A DNA stretch of 64,000 nt from a bacterium (GCA_013360215.1 JABWCP010000013.1:47396-111395), one strand, 5' to 3'; numbered from the stretch's first letter, positions 39,282 to 48,213 are shown. Numbers and translations: made by a program. Notes: generated by a model not told the origin, from the sequence alone.

Positions 39282-40317
39282 AATCAATGATCTTCTTCTT
39301 GGGATCAAAAGGAGCCAGTTGGTTGAGGCCCAGTTGTTCGATCGCACAGTCTATGAGATCGTCATCGCTGCTGATTTGTAACTTTAATTTATCCGCATAA
39401 AATCGTCCGGCCATCGTAATTGCATCTTTAGGTATCAATCCTACAATTTCACTCCCGGTTACGCGTGTACCAAGGTTCGCGGCTTCCTTTTTACATTCTT
39501 CATAGGCCGTATGCATTCCGGTAATAAGGTAATTGAGTAAATTCATGGAGACTTGTGTGATCCCGAAAGACTCCATCCATATGCCTTTAGCTTGTGTTTC
39601 GCGTAATGAGCCCGGGATGCGAATGACTTTACCTTTTTCATCCTTCACCGTATTGCCTTGTGCATCCTTTTTGGGGCGCCCGCTTTCACGCACACGCAGT
39701 GCGATTTCATCAGCTTGCTGGACATCTTTGGTTTCTACGTTGACATTATAAGCGACAAGAAAAAATCGTGCACCGGTAACCGTAGCTCCGGAACGGGCTA
39801 CGCGTTCAGAGTAATCTGAACTGCCGTAATCGGGAGCCCACATCGGATCGGTTAATTTTTCGCGTAAGCCTTCGTATTCACCTTTGCGGATGTCCGGTAG
39901 TTTTTTACGTTCCGGGCGACGTGCGGCATGTGCGTACAAATACATAGGAACGTGAAGATCGCGAGCAGCACGTTCGCCAAATTGATATGCGAGAGCGGCG
40001 CAATCATCCATGGTAACACCACTGACCGGAACAAAAGGCACCACATCCGTCGCGCCCATGCGCGGGTGTTCGCCCTTATGCCGACGCATGTCGATCGTTT
40101 CACAAGCGGCGGCCATACCGGCCAGAGCCGCATCCACACAGGGTTGCGGGTCGCCTGCAAAGGTTACGACCACGCGATTGTAATCTTTATCAGGTTCGAC
40201 ATTAAGCAAGCGGATGCCGTTTGTTTTTTCAATGGCGTCCGTAATGGTTTGTATTACTTTGGTATCGCGGCCTTCGCTGAAATTAGGCACGCATTCGACT
40301 ATCGATTTGGTTGACAT
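39268..40317 (-). CDS. ftcD: Glutamate formimidoyltransferase
   Basis: 349 residues. Transfers the formimino group of formiminoglutamate to tetrahydrofolate (histidine degradation). Signatures: VPNFSEGRD (10-18), the RRHKGEHPRMGATDVVPFVP region (78-97) with the catalytic His, GARFFLVAYNVN and the QVSMNLLN block. It is the transferase domain only; the cyclodeaminase half found in mammalian FTCD is absent, as in many bacteria. A lysine-rich insertion lies near 210-230 (KKDAQGNTVKDEKGKVIR). No other hut genes are in the window, so a role in histidine catabolism is inferred from family. Confidence 0.93.
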   Translation of the reverse strand: MSTKSIVECVPNFSEGRDTKVIQTITDAIEKTNGIRLLNVEPDKDYNRVVVTFAGDPQPCVDAALAGMAAACETIDMRRHKGEHPRMGATDVVPFVPVSGVTMDDCAALAYQFGERAARDLHVPMYLYAHAARRPERKKLPDIRKGEYEGLREKLTDPMWAPDYGSSDYSERVARSGATVTGARFFLVAYNVNVETKDVQQADEIALRVRESGRPKKDAQGNTVKDEKGKVIRIPGSLRETQAKGIWMESFGITQVSMNLLNYLITGMHTAYEECKKEAANLGTRVTGSEIVGLIPKDAITMAGRFYADKLKLQISSDDDLIDCAIEQLGLNQLAPFDPKKKIIDFMLG

Positions 40318-40320
40318 AAG

Positions 40321-40800
40321 CTATCGGTTTCCTGTGACTTTGTAGAACTTCATATATTCGTCCGGTTGCAAAAACTCCAATTTTCCGAAACGACCGGCAT
40401 ACATTTTTTTATAACGCGGGGCATTCCATGAAACAAAAAGACGTATCGTACGCTGACGCACCAATGTAAACATCATGGCATCCAGAATATTACCCGTATT
40501 TTGGGTCATATACATGATTTCACCGAAAAAATGGTCTAAAAAATATTCGGTCGAAAGATCGTAAGTGCTTGGGTGAATAATTTCCAAGTTATACGTCCGA
40601 TCAAAATTTTCATAAAAACCTAAAAGTTCTTTTTCGGTACAGTGCGGCGCGATCAAGCTGCATACTTCGAGCAGATTGAAAATCGTAGTATAGTTTTTTT
40701 GGACCTGAATGCGGTGGAGGAATAAACTATTGGTCTCGTATCGCGGATCATTGGTATAAAAATTATCCATGATAAAGATATCGCTGTCAATCATGATCAT
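40321..40800 (-). CDS. PIN-domain-like ribonuclease (possible toxin)
   Basis: 159 residues. PIN-type acidic residues: D5 and D7 in MIDSDIFI, E45 in FNLLEVCSL, D107 in NILDAMMFTLV, followed by the strand LFVSWNAPRYKKM typical of the PIN C-terminal strand (VTWN..HF pattern). PIN proteins of this size are often VapC-like toxins that cut tRNA or rRNA. The gene overlaps the preceding small gene by 14 bases, the usual toxin/antitoxin arrangement. The first two Met codons (40800, 40794) are both possible starts. Confidence 0.7.
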   Translation of the reverse strand: MIMIDSDIFIMDNFYTNDPRYETNSLFLHRIQVQKNYTTIFNLLEVCSLIAPHCTEKELLGFYENFDRTYNLEIIHPSTYDLSTEYFLDHFFGEIMYMTQNTGNILDAMMFTLVRQRTIRLFVSWNAPRYKKMYAGRFGKLEFLQPDEYMKFYKVTGNR

Positions 40801-41101
40801 CGGCGTATCTCCTCAGGCTTTGGGATGCCGCTTCGATATTTTCATAGGGCAGTTTTCCGTCTATTTTGGCCGAGACCTGTTTTAGTTTCTCACGTGAACT
40901 GACTTGTTGTTCGGTAGAGACATCCGCTGCTTGACGGCGCCTGATTTTTTCCAATACGCTAACACCTTGCAATTCCGGTGCGACGCCATCGGAGATTTTT
41001 TCATCCGTCACGATGATGAGCAATTTCGTGTTGTTGTCGGCTTTGAGTTCCTCCAAAGCTTCCACTTTTCCGTTTCTATAAACGCCTTGTACGGTTTTCA
41101 A
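40787..41101 (-). CDS. DUF104/AF2212-like putative antitoxin
   Basis: 104 residues from a TTG start with GGAG eight bases upstream. The first 35 residues (MKTVQGVYRNGKVEALEEL, then KLLIIVTDE) match the short beta-barrel pattern of DUF104 antitoxins (M..i..vYeNG...pLe.l). A charged helical tail of about 70 residues could wrap the toxin. It precedes the PIN gene and overlaps it by 14 bases. Confidence 0.65.
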   Translation of the reverse strand: MKTVQGVYRNGKVEALEELKADNNTKLLIIVTDEKISDGVAPELQGVSVLEKIRRRQAADVSTEQQVSSREKLKQVSAKIDGKLPYENIEAASQSLRRYADDHD

Positions 41102-41129
41102 TCGGTGTACTCCGGTTACATACGTCGTA

Positions 41130-42767
41130 TCATGCGATGATCAGATCGGCTTCGTTGATTTGTACCGTCGGATATTCGCGTAATTTGGTTATCACCTCAT
41201 TCATAATGGCATGAACGCGGGCTTCGGTTTTGGCTTCGAATCGTACCACCAGTACAGGCTGTGTATTGGATGCACGCACAAGACCCCAACCGTCACCATA
41301 TAAAATTCGTACGCCATCTACGTCAATGATTTCATATTTCTTACGGAAATAATCGCGAACTTCATCTACGATGCGAAATTTATCCGCCTCGGTGGTGTCC
41401 ACGCGAATTTCAGGCGTTGAATAAAATTTTGGAAAACTATCTGAAAGTTCAGATAGAGTATGCGGTGCACGGCTTATCATCTGCACCAGGCGTGCGGCCA
41501 CATAAATCGCATCATCATACCCATAAAAGTCATCAGCAAAGAAAATATGCCCGCTCATTTCACCGGCGAGCGGATTATGGAGTTCTTTCATCTTAGCTTT
41601 AAGCAGCGAATGGCCGGTTTTCCACATTACCGGAACACCACCATGGGTTTGAATATCTTCAATTAAACCTTGCGAACATTTGACATCAAAAAGAATTTTC
41701 TGGCCTGGGTTTTTCTGATTGATTTCGCGGGCCAGCAAAGCGATCAGCTTGTCCGCCCAAACGACGCGGCCGAGTTCGTCAATAGCGCCTACGCGGTCCG
41801 TATCACCGTCAAATCCAAGGCCAAGATCGGCTTGATGTTCGACCACGAGATCCTGAAGGTCTTTGATATACTCCAGTTTGGTGGGATCAGGAAGGTGATT
41901 GGGGAATGTTCCGTCCGGTTCGCAATACAATTCGATCACTTCACAACCCAGTTTGCGGAAAATTTTGGGTGCGATCGTGCCAGCCGTACCATTGCCGGCA
42001 TCAATAACGATTTTAAATTTCTTATCCAGATGGATTTTTTCGGTAATCATCTGAATGTATTGCGAAATGATCGTTTTTTCATGATAGGTGCCGTTGCCGG
42101 TAGCGAAAGCTTTGCCGTCAATGATGTGGCGGAGGCGCTGAATCTCTGTGCCAAAAATAGGGGCCAAGCCGAGGCACATTTTGAACCCGTTGTATTCACG
42201 CGGATTGTGGCTGCCGGTGACCATGATGCCGCCGTCGGTTTTATAAAAAACAATCGAGTAATAAAGTACGGGTGTGGGCACTTCACCGACGTCAATCACT
42301 TCAAGTCCGGTGGACATCATACCTTTGACCAATGCATTTTTGAGCGCGAGCGACGTAGTCCGGACATCCCGTCCGACGGTTACAACTTTGGCGCCTTTAT
42401 CCACCATATACGTGCCGTATGCTTTACCGAGTAATTCAACGACTTCGATCTGTAAGTCATCGGCGACAATGCCGCGAATGTCGTATTCACGGAATATATT
42501 AGGATTTACAAAAACAGGTGATTTGGGTTTAAGCGAAGCGACGGATGATTTCTTCCCTGTGCTCTTCTTTTTTACAACTTTGCGAGATACCGGTTTAACC
42601 TTCTTACGCGCCGTAACTTTTTTGGACGGTTTACGCTTTGGTTTTACGGATTTCGTTTTTTTGGCAGGACGCGCAGATGTTTTAGCTAAAGTTTTTTTGG
42701 TCGCTTTTTTTGCTTTGAGTTTGGACTTGCGAACTACTTTTTTTACGGGTTTCTTTTTGGTCGGCAT
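41130..42767 (-). CDS. Phosphomannomutase/phosphoglucomutase with a polybasic N-terminal tail
   Basis: 545 residues. The enzyme core starts at about residue 86 (NPNIFREYDIRGI). The phosphoserine loop TGSHNPREYNG has Ser186, the metal loop is FDGDTDR (Asp320, 322, 324), the sugar-binding loop is GEMSGH and the phosphate-binding loop is RASNTQPVLVVRFE. This is the AlgC-type subfamily, which interconverts hexose 1- and 6-phosphates for exopolysaccharide and LPS sugars. The first 85 residues are almost entirely Lys, Arg, Ala, Pro, Ser and Thr (motifs such as KKATKKTLAK and KPKRKPSKK), like histone H1 or bacterial Hc1 tails. Only Met1 and no internal start lies in the tail, so it is translated. 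Confidence 0.92.
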   Translation of the reverse strand: MPTKKKPVKKVVRKSKLKAKKATKKTLAKTSARPAKKTKSVKPKRKPSKKVTARKKVKPVSRKVVKKKSTGKKSSVASLKPKSPVFVNPNIFREYDIRGIVADDLQIEVVELLGKAYGTYMVDKGAKVVTVGRDVRTTSLALKNALVKGMMSTGLEVIDVGEVPTPVLYYSIVFYKTDGGIMVTGSHNPREYNGFKMCLGLAPIFGTEIQRLRHIIDGKAFATGNGTYHEKTIISQYIQMITEKIHLDKKFKIVIDAGNGTAGTIAPKIFRKLGCEVIELYCEPDGTFPNHLPDPTKLEYIKDLQDLVVEHQADLGLGFDGDTDRVGAIDELGRVVWADKLIALLAREINQKNPGQKILFDVKCSQGLIEDIQTHGGVPVMWKTGHSLLKAKMKELHNPLAGEMSGHIFFADDFYGYDDAIYVAARLVQMISRAPHTLSELSDSFPKFYSTPEIRVDTTEADKFRIVDEVRDYFRKKYEIIDVDGVRILYGDGWGLVRASNTQPVLVVRFEAKTEARVHAIMNEVITKLREYPTVQINEADLIIA

Positions 42768-42832
42768 GATGGATCTCCGGTGCGTAGGCTAGTATTTATA
42801 ACGGCAGTAAATTGTTTGTTTAGTGAGAAAAA

Positions 42833-42851
42833 AGCTTTAAAATTTAAAGCT
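42833..42851. promoter_or_regulatory. Perfect palindrome between divergent mutase and aldehyde dehydrogenase genes
   Basis: AGCTTTAAA (42833-42841) and its exact complement TTTAAAGCT (42843-42851) around one base. It lies 66 bases upstream of the mutase start and 39 bases upstream of the dehydrogenase start, where an operator would be expected. Confidence 0.45.
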
Positions 42852-42890
42852 GAATGACGGCTTTATCAAGAACTAAAACGCACAAAAAAT

Positions 42891-44261
42891 ATGTTACCAT
42901 TTATCAGTATCAATCCATCCAACGGTAAAAAAATACAAAGTTATACAGAAACAGATAAGGACAAGCTCAACCGGATGATCCGCCAGTCTCATGAGCGATT
43001 TATTTTGTGGTCCCGAACAAGTTTTACCGAGCGCGCGAATCTGTTGAATAAAATTTCAGACGGATTGCTTCGTGAGAGAGAAAATTTGGCACGGCTGATG
43101 GCGTTGGAAATGGGTAAGCCGATAACGCAGGGGTTAGCCGAAGCCGACAAATGTGCATGGGTTTGCAGGTATTATGCCGAAAACGCAGAAACTTTTCTCA
43201 AACCAAACGATATTCCCACCGAAGCGAAAAAAAGTTACGTTTGTTTTTCTCCACTAGGTGTGGTACTGGGCATCATGCCATGGAATTTTCCGTTGTGGCA
43301 GGTGTTGCGATTTGCAGCGCCGACATGGATGGCGGGTAACACGATCATACTCAAACATGCACCGAATGTTTCGGGATGTGCGGAGGCCATTGCCCGATTG
43401 GTATCCGAAGCCGGCGCACCGCAAGGATTGTACTCCGTGATTCATGTTCAGCCTGATGTAATCGAAGATGTTATTTCTAATCCTTGTATCGCGGCGGTGA
43501 CGCTCACCGGCAGTACAGCCGCGGGAAAGTCGGTCGCGGGTTTGGCCGGGCGAAATTTAAAAAAATGCGTACTTGAGCTTGGAGGGAGTGATCCGTACAT
43601 CATTTTAGAAGATGCGAATTTGGAGACAACCGTGGACGCTTGTGTCACTTCACGCCTCATCAATAGCGGTCAAAGTTGCATCGCGGCCAAACGATTTATC
43701 GTCACAGCACCGGTCTATGATGATTTTGTGGAGCAATTTGTGCAGACGATGAAAATAAAAACGTATGGTGATCCGCAGGAGGGTAATTACGATATCGGGC
43801 CGATCGCGCGAAACGATTTACGTGAAAAACTTCATTCGCAAGTTCTAACAGGAAAACAAGAAGGCGCCCATGTAATACTAGGTGGTGAGATACCGGAAAG
43901 AGCGGGTTTCTTTTATCCTTGTACGGTAATTACCGATGTAAAAAAAGGAATGGCTTTATATCATGAAGAGACGTTTGGACCTGTGGCTACTATAATCCGT
44001 TCGGAAAATGAAACAGAAGCTATCGCGATAGCCAATGATACGATGTACGGGCTTGGCGCAGCCGTATTTACTTCCGACGTCGAGCGCGGTGAAAAATTAG
44101 CCAAGGATCATCTTTTAGCCGGTTCGTGTTTCGTTAATGCGTTTGTGCGCTCAGATCCGAGATTACCATTTGGCGGCATCAAAGAATCCGGATTGGGAAG
44201 AGAATTGGGTTTGTATGGCATACGCGAATTTGTAAACGTTAAAACAGTATATGTAGCGTGA
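42891..44261 (+). CDS. Aldehyde dehydrogenase family, succinate-semialdehyde dehydrogenase-like
   Basis: 456 residues, the length of the short GabD-type group. Catalytic E229 in VLELGGSDPYII and C263 in GQSCIAAKRF are both present. Other motifs: PWNFPLWQ (130-137), GSTAAGKSV (207-215) and EETFGPVA. NAD(P)-dependent oxidation of an aldehyde, most often succinate semialdehyde, is the family activity; the true substrate is not fixed by the sequence. It is monocistronic and divergent from the mutase gene, with a palindrome between them. Confidence 0.9.
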   Translation: MLPFISINPSNGKKIQSYTETDKDKLNRMIRQSHERFILWSRTSFTERANLLNKISDGLLRERENLARLMALEMGKPITQGLAEADKCAWVCRYYAENAETFLKPNDIPTEAKKSYVCFSPLGVVLGIMPWNFPLWQVLRFAAPTWMAGNTIILKHAPNVSGCAEAIARLVSEAGAPQGLYSVIHVQPDVIEDVISNPCIAAVTLTGSTAAGKSVAGLAGRNLKKCVLELGGSDPYIILEDANLETTVDACVTSRLINSGQSCIAAKRFIVTAPVYDDFVEQFVQTMKIKTYGDPQEGNYDIGPIARNDLREKLHSQVLTGKQEGAHVILGGEIPERAGFFYPCTVITDVKKGMALYHEETFGPVATIIRSENETEAIAIANDTMYGLGAAVFTSDVERGEKLAKDHLLAGSCFVNAFVRSDPRLPFGGIKESGLGRELGLYGIREFVNVKTVYVA

Positions 44262-44322
44262 GTATGGTGTTGCGCAATATTAATGCCATCGCACTCGGAA
44301 CGAAATAAATTTCTTGGTAAAA

Positions 44323-45243
44323 CTAACTCTTTATTTCTTGTGCTGTTGTTGTTCGTTTGATCGTCATCAAAACTACGGCCAAAATAATAATACCGGCAGA
44401 TACCAAAGTTCGCACGGTCAATTCCTCGCCGCCCATCAAGGCACCCAGCAAAACGGCTACGATGGGGTTGACATACGCATACGTTGCTACTTTATTGGGG
44501 GCAACGTGTTTGAGAAGCCAAATATACGCTGTAAACCCAAGCAGCGAGCCAAAAACGCATAAATAAATAACAGCAAGAATGGATTTTTGTGATACGGCGC
44601 TCCATTGTACGGAATACCAGTCCCCGGTAAATACGGCAAGAATGAGCAATAACCCACCGCCGACCATCATCTCTATAGACACCGTCATCATCGGTGAGCT
44701 TGGCAAATGAGCACGTCGTGAAAAAAGCGAACCAAATGACCAAAGGAGCGTGGCTGCAATCAAAGCGAATGCGCCTAAGGTGTGGATTCTACCGCCGCCA
44801 ATAATTTCCTCAGGTCCGATCAAGACGGCCAAACCGCATAAACCAAGAAGAATACTTACGATTTCGCGGCGCGTAGGCATTAGCTTATCACCGTAAAATC
44901 CATTGATCACGGACATCCATAGAGGCACGGTTGCTACAAGCAAAGCGGCTAAGCCGGACGGCACGTACGATTCGGCCCAGGTCACAAGACCATTTCCACC
45001 AAGCAGAAGCAAAGCGCCGATGATCGAGGCGTCACGCCAGTGTGAACGTTCCGGTGAGGGTTCACCGCGAAGTTTTAATACGATGAACAAAAATAAACCC
45101 GGTGAAAAATTTCGAATACCGGCCATCAAAAATGGCGGGATCGTTTCGATCGCATACTTAATGCCGAGATACGTTGAACCCCAAATGAAATAAATAGCCG
45201 CAAAGGCCAAAAGCGTTTTCAGACGGTGTGATGAATTTCCGAT
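44323..45243 (-). CDS. EamA/DMT-family transporter (YedA-like)
   Basis: 306 residues if started at 45243. About ten membrane segments in two EamA repeats; signature WGSTYLGIKYAIE and GNGLVTWAESYVPSGLAALL in the first half, and APNKVATYAYVNPIVAVLLG in the second. These inner-membrane exporters carry amino acids or other metabolites; the substrate is unknown. No in-frame ATG precedes the first helix. GGAG (45250-45253) is six bases before ATC at 45243, which would give MGNSSHRLKTLLAF; the alternative TTG at 45210 would cut into the first helix. The gene follows the LysE-type gene by 18 bases. Confidence 0.88.
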   Translation of the reverse strand: MGNSSHRLKTLLAFAAIYFIWGSTYLGIKYAIETIPPFLMAGIRNFSPGLFLFIVLKLRGEPSPERSHWRDASIIGALLLLGGNGLVTWAESYVPSGLAALLVATVPLWMSVINGFYGDKLMPTRREIVSILLGLCGLAVLIGPEEIIGGGRIHTLGAFALIAATLLWSFGSLFSRRAHLPSSPMMTVSIEMMVGGGLLLILAVFTGDWYSVQWSAVSQKSILAVIYLCVFGSLLGFTAYIWLLKHVAPNKVATYAYVNPIVAVLLGALMGGEELTVRTLVSAGIIILAVVLMTIKRTTTAQEIKS

Positions 45244-45261
45244 GATGATCTCCGATAAAGT

Positions 45262-45870
45262 TTATTTGGTAATAAGAACCAACGCTACGGTCAGTAAACA
45301 AATTCCCGCAATACGGTCTTGCCAGAGTACGGCTCGCGGTCCGGGTAAAAATTGTGCACCTTTATGAGCAATCCATCCATACGCCGACAGGATGATAAAC
45401 TCCATGACACAACCTACAACAGCTAAAACAGTAAATTGTAAAGCAATGGATTTGTCCGGAGCGATAAATTGCGGTAACATGGATCCAAAATAAATCACCG
45501 CCTTGGGATTGGCCGCTTGTGTAATGATGCCTTGGCTGAATAATTTTTTATCAGCTTCAACTTGAACCGTTTGCATAGGGCGAGGTTTGGCCGTGATCAG
45601 TATTTTGATGCCCATAAATATGAGATATCCGATGCCGCCCCATTTTAGAACTTGAAATATAACAGGAAAAGCAAGCAAAGCGGCGCTTAGACCAAGAGCC
45701 GAAATAAAAAAATACAGCGCATTCATTACCTCAATACCCAGCGCACCCAGCATGCTTCCGCGCACGCCAAACTTCATGCCCTGACTCATAATGAGAAAAA
45801 CCGCCGGACCCGGCGATAACGCCATCAAAAAAGTGGTTACAAAAAAAATCGAAAATAGAGCGTAGTCCAT
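45262..45870 (-). CDS. LysE/RhtB-family amino-acid exporter
   Basis: 202 residues from ATG 45870 (a TTG ten codons upstream is weaker). Six membrane segments; family motif LSPGPAVFLIMSQG near the N-terminus and QAANPKAVIYFGSMLPQF mid-protein. LysE/RhtB proteins export lysine, homoserine, threonine or similar metabolites; the substrate is not predictable. Followed 18 bases later by the EamA transporter gene, so two exporters form one unit. Confidence 0.9.
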   Translation of the reverse strand: MDYALFSIFFVTTFLMALSPGPAVFLIMSQGMKFGVRGSMLGALGIEVMNALYFFISALGLSAALLAFPVIFQVLKWGGIGYLIFMGIKILITAKPRPMQTVQVEADKKLFSQGIITQAANPKAVIYFGSMLPQFIAPDKSIALQFTVLAVVGCVMEFIILSAYGWIAHKGAQFLPGPRAVLWQDRIAGICLLTVALVLITK

Positions 45871-46068
45871 ACGTGGCTTTTTAAATAATTTAAAGGTCAA
45901 AGATAAGTCGAATGAATAACCGGCACAAGTACCATTCTATGTCAAAAGATCATAGTCCATTGATCACACGATTCATCATAGTGCATTTCATTGGTTATAC
46001 CAACCCGAAACTTGATATTGTCTTAACGAATCCACACATTCATTGTATCACTTATACTGGAGCGCGTT

Positions 46069-46485
46069 ATGCTGAAGAAGTCTGTTTACAGCGTGATGGT
46101 TGTTTGGTTTTGGGTATTTAACGGTTTGGCGCAAGAAAAAGATCCTCTGAATTTGGCGGCATTAATGGCGTCACCCAATACAGTATATGAAGTACGATAT
46201 AAAGACGGCGATGGTATACGCAAAACCCTATGCTATTTGCGGGCATCATTCAAGCCGGATCATATTTTATTATATGTCTTTGATACGGCTACTGACACTT
46301 ATAAAAACATAGAAGTTCCTAAATCAGCCATCTACAGTGTCAAAGCATCTGGTGAAAGTATAGGACGTCACGCCGAGGAACAAAAAAAGCAATCACCGTT
46401 TACGCCCAAAAAACTGATCATCGGCGGAGTGATCGCATGCGCCTTGATCGGGGGTGTCGTCGCTGTATTACTTTTGCCCAAATAA
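46069..46485 (+). CDS. Small exported protein with C-terminal membrane anchor (paralogue 1)
   Basis: 138 residues. A signal peptide (about 1-21, ending LAQ), a domain of about 90 residues, then a C-terminal membrane helix (KLIIGGVIACALIGGVVAV). The segment FDTATDTYKNIEVPKSAIYSV aligns with YDARDKQYRNLEVPIQNINTI in the gene at 50497, which has the same layout, so the two are paralogues. No known family is recognised. Start ATG 46069 follows a GGAG. The LRR gene starts 3 bases after its stop, so they are co-transcribed. Confidence 0.72.
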   Translation: MLKKSVYSVMVVWFWVFNGLAQEKDPLNLAALMASPNTVYEVRYKDGDGIRKTLCYLRASFKPDHILLYVFDTATDTYKNIEVPKSAIYSVKASGESIGRHAEEQKKQSPFTPKKLIIGGVIACALIGGVVAVLLLPK

Positions 46486-46488
46486 ACA

Positions 46489-47403
46489 ATGATCGGATAT
46501 AAGCGCGAAAACCTGAACACGTTTCCGAATGAAATTTTTTCATTCCGCGATCTCAGGGTTTTGCATCTTCATAAAAGCAATCTTACTTCGTTGCCCGATC
46601 GTTTTGAATTCTGCCCTCAGCTCACCGATGCGAGCTTTTATCAAAACGATTTAACTAAAATTCCCGAAAGTATTTTTAAGCTTAAAAACTTACGAAGACT
46701 CAATTTTGGTGATAATCGTATTGACACCCTCTCCTCTTTGATCGGTGAACTTCCCTGTCTTGAAATGCTTGATCTCGGACACAATGAACTGGATGAAATA
46801 CCCGATGAAATCGGTGATTTGAGCGCTTTGCAATTTCTCTATCTCACAGATAACAATTTGACCGATTTCCCGCAAACATTAAAAAAACTAACCAACCTCC
46901 GGTATCTAAATATATCAGAGAATTCATTTAGTGGGTTACCGACTTCAATTGGGGAACTTACTTCGCTAGTCGAATTGCGAGCAAGCGATAATCGTATTGA
47001 GAACATGGATATTCGGTGGAACGGATGGCCAGCGCTTCGCGAACTGCATTTGCAAAATAATCAATTGACCAAATTACCGGATGGTTTGGGCGGCTTATCG
47101 TTATTGAGAAAACTTTTTTTACAAAATAATGAATTAAAAGAATTACCGTCGGTGCTGGCGAAGCTGAAGAGTTTAGTAGAACTTAATTTGCGAAATAACT
47201 GTCTATACGAATTGCCGAAAATGATCGGTGACTTAGTTCGTTTGGCTGATCTTGATCTTCGACAAAACTGCTTAAAAGACTTACCGGGGTCTTTAACCCG
47301 ACTACCGCATCTCTATAAACTGGATTTGCGTTGGAATGAAATCAAAGAAAACAATCCTGTAGTCGAAGCATTACGCGAAAAGGGTTGTGTGGTTTATACC
47401 TGA
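46489..47403 (+). CDS. Leucine-rich-repeat protein
   Basis: 304 residues with about eleven LRRs of 22-24 residues (pattern LxxLxLxxNxLxxLPxxIGxL), covering almost the whole chain; clear units are near 95-117, 164-186 and 233-255. There is no signal peptide or membrane segment, so it is probably cytoplasmic. The N-terminal cap is short and the C-terminus ends NNPVVEALREKGCVV. LRRs bind proteins; the partner is unknown. Overlapping context with the anchored protein 3 bases upstream suggests a shared role (inference). Confidence 0.88.
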   Translation: MIGYKRENLNTFPNEIFSFRDLRVLHLHKSNLTSLPDRFEFCPQLTDASFYQNDLTKIPESIFKLKNLRRLNFGDNRIDTLSSLIGELPCLEMLDLGHNELDEIPDEIGDLSALQFLYLTDNNLTDFPQTLKKLTNLRYLNISENSFSGLPTSIGELTSLVELRASDNRIENMDIRWNGWPALRELHLQNNQLTKLPDGLGGLSLLRKLFLQNNELKELPSVLAKLKSLVELNLRNNCLYELPKMIGDLVRLADLDLRQNCLKDLPGSLTRLPHLYKLDLRWNEIKENNPVVEALREKGCVVYT

Positions 47404-47682
47404 ATACAAGAAATTTAAATATCACTACATATCCAATCTCAATGTTACAAATCCAAATATAATTTACCCGCTTACGTTGAACTGAACGTAGAACTTATCT
47501 TACTCTCTCAAATCGTTATAAAATCAATTCCACAGAACATGATTTTTGTCATTCATTCATCTGCGATTGTAGGGGATATTGGCACATTCAGAAAAGTGTA
47601 ACTTAATCTTTTCGAAATGTTTGTTTTATTTCTAAATCCTTGTACTTTACGCGGTCTTACTATTAACCAAAGGAGTCTGACC

Positions 47683-48213
47683 ATGCGTATCGTATTATTA
47701 TTAGCTGCATTGAATTTATCCGCGTCGCTTTACGCCCAGGATAAAAAAACGCCCGCCGCCGGTTTTCGAGCCGAATTTCTCATGCATTTGGATCAAATGG
47801 AAAAGAAATACACGGATATGGCGAACACCATTCCTGCGGATAAATACGGGTACCGTCCCGCTGAAGGCGTACGATCCATCGGTGAAGTACTGATGCATTG
47901 TGCCGGGGGAAATTATTTTTTACTCGGATTTATCGGCGTCAAATCCGATACACCGATGAACGAGAATTTTGAAAAAAATGCCGACCCCAAAAAAGCCACG
48001 GAAACGATTAAAGCTTCGTTTGCACTGGTGCGCAACACGGTGTTAAACATGAGCGATGCCGACATGGATAAGACAGTAAAATTTTTCGGCGGCAAAGACG
48101 CCACCATTCGCAATGTACTTTTTACGGCAATGAATCATCAACATGAACACCTTGGCCAGCTTATAGCGTACGCGCGTGCGAATGGAATTACGCCGCCGTG
48201 GAGTGCCAACTGA
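47683..48213 (+). CDS. Exported DinB-family metal-binding protein
   Basis: 176 residues from ATG 47683, seven bases after AGGAG; the longer open frame from 47617 lacks a ribosome site. A signal peptide (about 1-19) precedes a four-helix DinB fold. Likely metal ligands are H72 (VLMHCAGGNYF) and H152/H156 in MNHQHEHLGQL. DinB-like proteins include thiol-dependent S-transferases and hydrolases, so the activity is open. The malic enzyme gene follows after 24 bases. Confidence 0.82.
   Translation: MRIVLLLAALNLSASLYAQDKKTPAAGFRAEFLMHLDQMEKKYTDMANTIPADKYGYRPAEGVRSIGEVLMHCAGGNYFLLGFIGVKSDTPMNENFEKNADPKKATETIKASFALVRNTVLNMSDADMDKTVKFFGGKDATIRNVLFTAMNHQHEHLGQLIAYARANGITPPWSAN

Noticed and set aside
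41670..42434. Open frame of 254 codons antisense to the phosphohexomutase
   Set aside because: The opposite strand carries catalytic motifs of a known enzyme; no evidence for a second gene.
45912..46121. 69-codon plus-strand frame before the small anchored protein gene
   Set aside because: It overlaps the better-supported start at 46069, which has a ribosome site and signal peptide, and it has no motif.
47472..47489. Hairpin TACGTT-GAACTG-AACGTA after the LRR gene
   Set aside because: Six weak base pairs and no U-tract; not convincing as a terminator.
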